From: an uncultured Verrucomicrobiota bacterium
GTDB taxonomy: Bacteria; Verrucomicrobiota; Verrucomicrobiia; Limisphaerales; UBA9464
Assembly: GCA_903925515.1 (NCBI GenBank)
Contig: CAIYFP010000548.1
Coordinates: 1 to 7,470 of the forward strand
Length of the DNA: 7,470 nt
Direction: 5' to 3'
Made by a program: the position numbers and the translations under genes. Below the pieces are notes generated by a model. The model ran no database searches. It saw only the letters and a program-made list of their open reading frames with translations, and was not told where the DNA came from. This document shows, one piece after another, positions 5,937-7,470 of the stretch (its first letter is position 1; each line of letters begins with the position of its first letter).

Positions 5937-7119
5937 AATTCGCCATGCGGACGTCCGCCACGCACTCGACGTGCTGGGTCTGGGGAAACATGTCCACGGG
6001 CTGCACCGCCATGAGCCGGAACCGGCCGTCGGCGCAGAGGGCCTTCAGGTCGCGGGCCAACGTCGCCGGGTGGCAGCTCACGTAGAGCACCTGCGCGGGT
6101 CCCACGCGCCGCAGCAGCTCGATCGTTGGGGGACGGCACCCGACCCGCGGCGGGTCCACGAGCACGGTCGTCTGGTGCGCGTCGAGCCGATGCAGGACGC
6201 CGGGGAGGAGCATGTCGGTGTCGCCCGACACGAACTCGCCGTTCTGGATGCCGCGCGACTGCGCGTTGCGGCGGGCGGCCCGGATGGCGGGTGCGTCCAG
6301 CTCGATGCCCACGAACGACGCGACGCCACCGGACAACTCGATCCCGAAGAAGCCCACGCCGCAGTAGGCGTCCACGAGGTGCCGCGAGCCGGAGTCGGCG
6401 AGGAAGGCGCGCGCCGCGTCGAGGATCGCCGGGAGGGCGTGGAAGTTGTTCTGGAAGAACGAATGCTCCGGCACCTCCCAGCCCTCGGCGGGAATGCGGA
6501 GCGTCGTCTTCAGGCCGCCCTTGGGGGGCGGGTTCCGCCGCCATTCGGCCAGCGCGGTGTTCAGGGCGGGCTCCGCGATCTCGCAGCGCTCCACGTCGCA
6601 CACCAGCCCGCAGTCGTCGCGCATGTAGCCAAGGTCCAGCTTCTGGGCCGGGCGGTTCCACTGGCTCCGCACGAGAATGCGGTTCCGGTAGTGGTAGGGG
6701 GCGGGACACGGGATCACCGGGCGCACCAACGCCGGGTCGAAGCCGCCCACGCGCTCGAACAGGTCCGCCACCTGCTTGTGCTTCCAGCGCACCTGCGCTT
6801 CGTAGGAAAGGTGCTGGTACTGGCATCCGCCGCACTCGCCGTAGTACGTGCACCGCGGCTCGACGCGTTCAGGAGCGGCCCGGACGATTCGCACGAGCAC
6901 GGCGCGCGCGAAGCGCTTCTGCACCTGCGTAACCTTGGCCTCGATCCGGTCGCCCGGACACGTGTAGGGCACGAAGACGACCAGCTCGCCGTGCCGTCCC
7001 ACGCCCTCGCCCCCGAAGGCAAGGTCATGGATGTCGAGGGTGATGCGCTCGCCGAGGGCCAATGGGGGCGGGTCGGCGGGGGATGCGGTTGCCGGGCTTG
7101 CGTTCGACATGGGTTCCAT
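5935..7119 (-). CDS. rlmD: TRAM-domain [4Fe-4S] RNA (uracil-C5)-methyltransferase, RlmD/TrmA family
   Basis: The enzyme methylates C5 of a uridine in rRNA (RlmD/RlmC type) or tRNA (TrmA type) using S-adenosylmethionine, in the cytoplasm. The 394-residue protein has an N-terminal TRAM RNA-binding domain (about 20-82). An iron-sulfur cluster site follows with C90, C96 and C99 in CTYYGECGGC, plus C179 in DVERCEI. The SAM-binding loop is DAYCGVGFFGIEL (250-262), preceded by the FFQNN motif (221-225). Further motifs are VDPPRVG (321-327), the nucleophile C349 in YVSCHP, and the general-base glutamate E385 in HVEC. Every catalytic element is present, so it should be active. TRAM plus four cysteines favours RlmD-like over TrmA, but the target base cannot be settled from sequence. 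ATGs at codons 1 and 4 are both possible starts, with no strong ribosome site. It begins three bases after the upstream stop. Confidence 0.92.
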   Translation of the reverse strand: MEPMSNASPATASPADPPPLALGERITLDIHDLAFGGEGVGRHGELVVFVPYTCPGDRIEAKVTQVQKRFARAVLVRIVRAAPERVEPRCTYYGECGGCQYQHLSYEAQVRWKHKQVADLFERVGGFDPALVRPVIPCPAPYHYRNRILVRSQWNRPAQKLDLGYMRDDCGLVCDVERCEIAEPALNTALAEWRRNPPPKGGLKTTLRIPAEGWEVPEHSFFQNNFHALPAILDAARAFLADSGSRHLVDAYCGVGFFGIELSGGVASFVGIELDAPAIRAARRNAQSRGIQNGEFVSGDTDMLLPGVLHRLDAHQTTVLVDPPRVGCRPPTIELLRRVGPAQVLYVSCHPATLARDLKALCADGRFRLMAVQPVDMFPQTQHVECVADVRMAN

Positions 7120-7122
7120 GGC

Positions 7123-7470
7123 TCAGGGGCGGGCGCGGCGTGGCTGTTGTTCGCCGCGACGAGCCACCGTGCGCGGCCCGATCCAGCGGGTGTTGAAGCG
7201 CTCGTGCAATGCGTCCGACACGAACGCCGGCCTTGCCTCCACGCCGTGGAGCTGGTCGTTCATGCCGTTCCATGGCAACGGCTCCACCGTGTTGCCCCGC
7301 GCCACGTGGTAGTCCGCGTCCTTGTCCCAGCCCACGGTCCACAGGAAGAACGTCCGCTCCATCCCCGGCCCGGGGGCGGGCAGGCGGGAATCGTCGAACT
7401 CCAGCGTCAGCTCGTCGCCGCCGGCGAGGATCGCGAGCCCGTCGTCCCGCTGTTCGAGAAGCTCCCGCAC
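7123..7470 (-). CDS. C-terminal fragment of a probable FG-GAP/VCBS plus ASPIC/UnbV (CRTAC1-type) exported protein
   Basis: Only the last 115 codons are in the window, and the frame is open to the right edge. The GTG at the edge is almost certainly an internal valine rather than a start. The residues GDELTLEFDDSRLPAPGPG, then RTFFLWTVGWDKDADY and VEPLPWNGMND, match the tail I recall from CRTAC1/ASPIC-UnbV proteins (FDxSxLPxxPxGWxRxFxLxxxGWxKDxD, then xxPLPFxxM). These are repeat proteins usually preceded by FG-GAP or TPR repeats and often exported. The identification rests on a remembered family pattern, with no repeats visible here. The last 30 or so residues are basic and unconserved in appearance. 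The gene is the first visible member of a tight three-gene run, so the operon promoter is outside the window. Confidence 0.65.
   Translation of the reverse strand: MRELLEQRDDGLAILAGGDELTLEFDDSRLPAPGPGMERTFFLWTVGWDKDADYHVARGNTVEPLPWNGMNDQLHGVEARPAFVSDALHERFNTRWIGPRTVARRGEQQPRRARP

Noticed and set aside
6094..6104. GTCCCACG matches inside the methyltransferase gene (here and near 6997), resembling the left-end palindrome arm
   Set aside because: They lie in conserved coding sequence without a paired arm, so chance matches in GC-rich codons are sufficient.
5921..6853. 310-codon minus-strand frame within the methyltransferase gene
   Set aside because: It is a +1 shadow of the methyltransferase, which holds all the cluster, SAM and catalytic residues.
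1..7470. CRISPR array, tRNA, rRNA, insertion sequence or defence genes
   Set aside because: I found no regularly spaced repeats, no tRNA-like arms, no transposase motifs and no terminal inverted repeats with target duplications on either strand.

Overview
The window is a GC-rich bacterial chromosome segment with five protein-coding genes: four complete and one cut by the right edge. Two families point to the Planctomycetes-Verrucomicrobia-Lentisphaerae group. One is a DUF1549/DUF1553 (PSD1-type) secreted protein. The other is a PQQ-like beta-propeller that begins with a WPxFRGPxRxGV motif and carries inserted EF-hands. High GC and the gene style would fit a Verrucomicrobia lineage such as Limisphaerales, but that placement is inference. 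Nothing looks mobile: there is no transposase, integrase, phage gene, CRISPR array or tRNA.

Layout. Positions 1-97 lie downstream of the first gene and hold a strong 15-bp inverted repeat plus a further copy of its arm motif. Positions 98-1240 (-) encode a class I (NifS/IscS-like) cysteine desulfurase. A 111-bp divergent spacer separates it from 1352-2854 (+), an exported PQQ-like propeller with two EF-hand calcium loops. Positions 2855-3380 are a convergent spacer with no confident gene, only one weak small-ORF candidate. Positions 3381-5924 (-) encode a secreted DUF1549-discoidin-like-DUF1553 protein with a CxxCH motif. Positions 5935-7119 (-) encode a TRAM-domain, [4Fe-4S] RNA uracil-C5 methyltransferase of the RlmD/TrmA family. 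Positions 7123-7470 (-) are the C-terminal end of a probable FG-GAP/VCBS plus ASPIC/UnbV (CRTAC1-type) protein whose start lies beyond the window.

The three rightmost genes share a strand with gaps of 3 and 10 bases, so they probably form one operon; the Shine-Dalgarno of the DUF1549/DUF1553 gene overlaps the stop of the methyltransferase gene. Two of the three products look exported and one is a cytoplasmic RNA modifier, so the grouping does not define an obvious pathway. The cysteine desulfurase (sulfur donor for Fe-S clusters or tRNA thiolation) and the Fe-S methyltransferase could be linked through cluster supply, but they are far apart and separately transcribed.

I do not see a convincing undescribed system. 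The items most worth a second look are the palindromic element at 13-57 with its extra motif copy, the G9 tract in the DUF1549/DUF1553 gene, the translational coupling in the right-hand operon, and the 526-bp convergent gap where a DUF1501 partner gene might have been expected.
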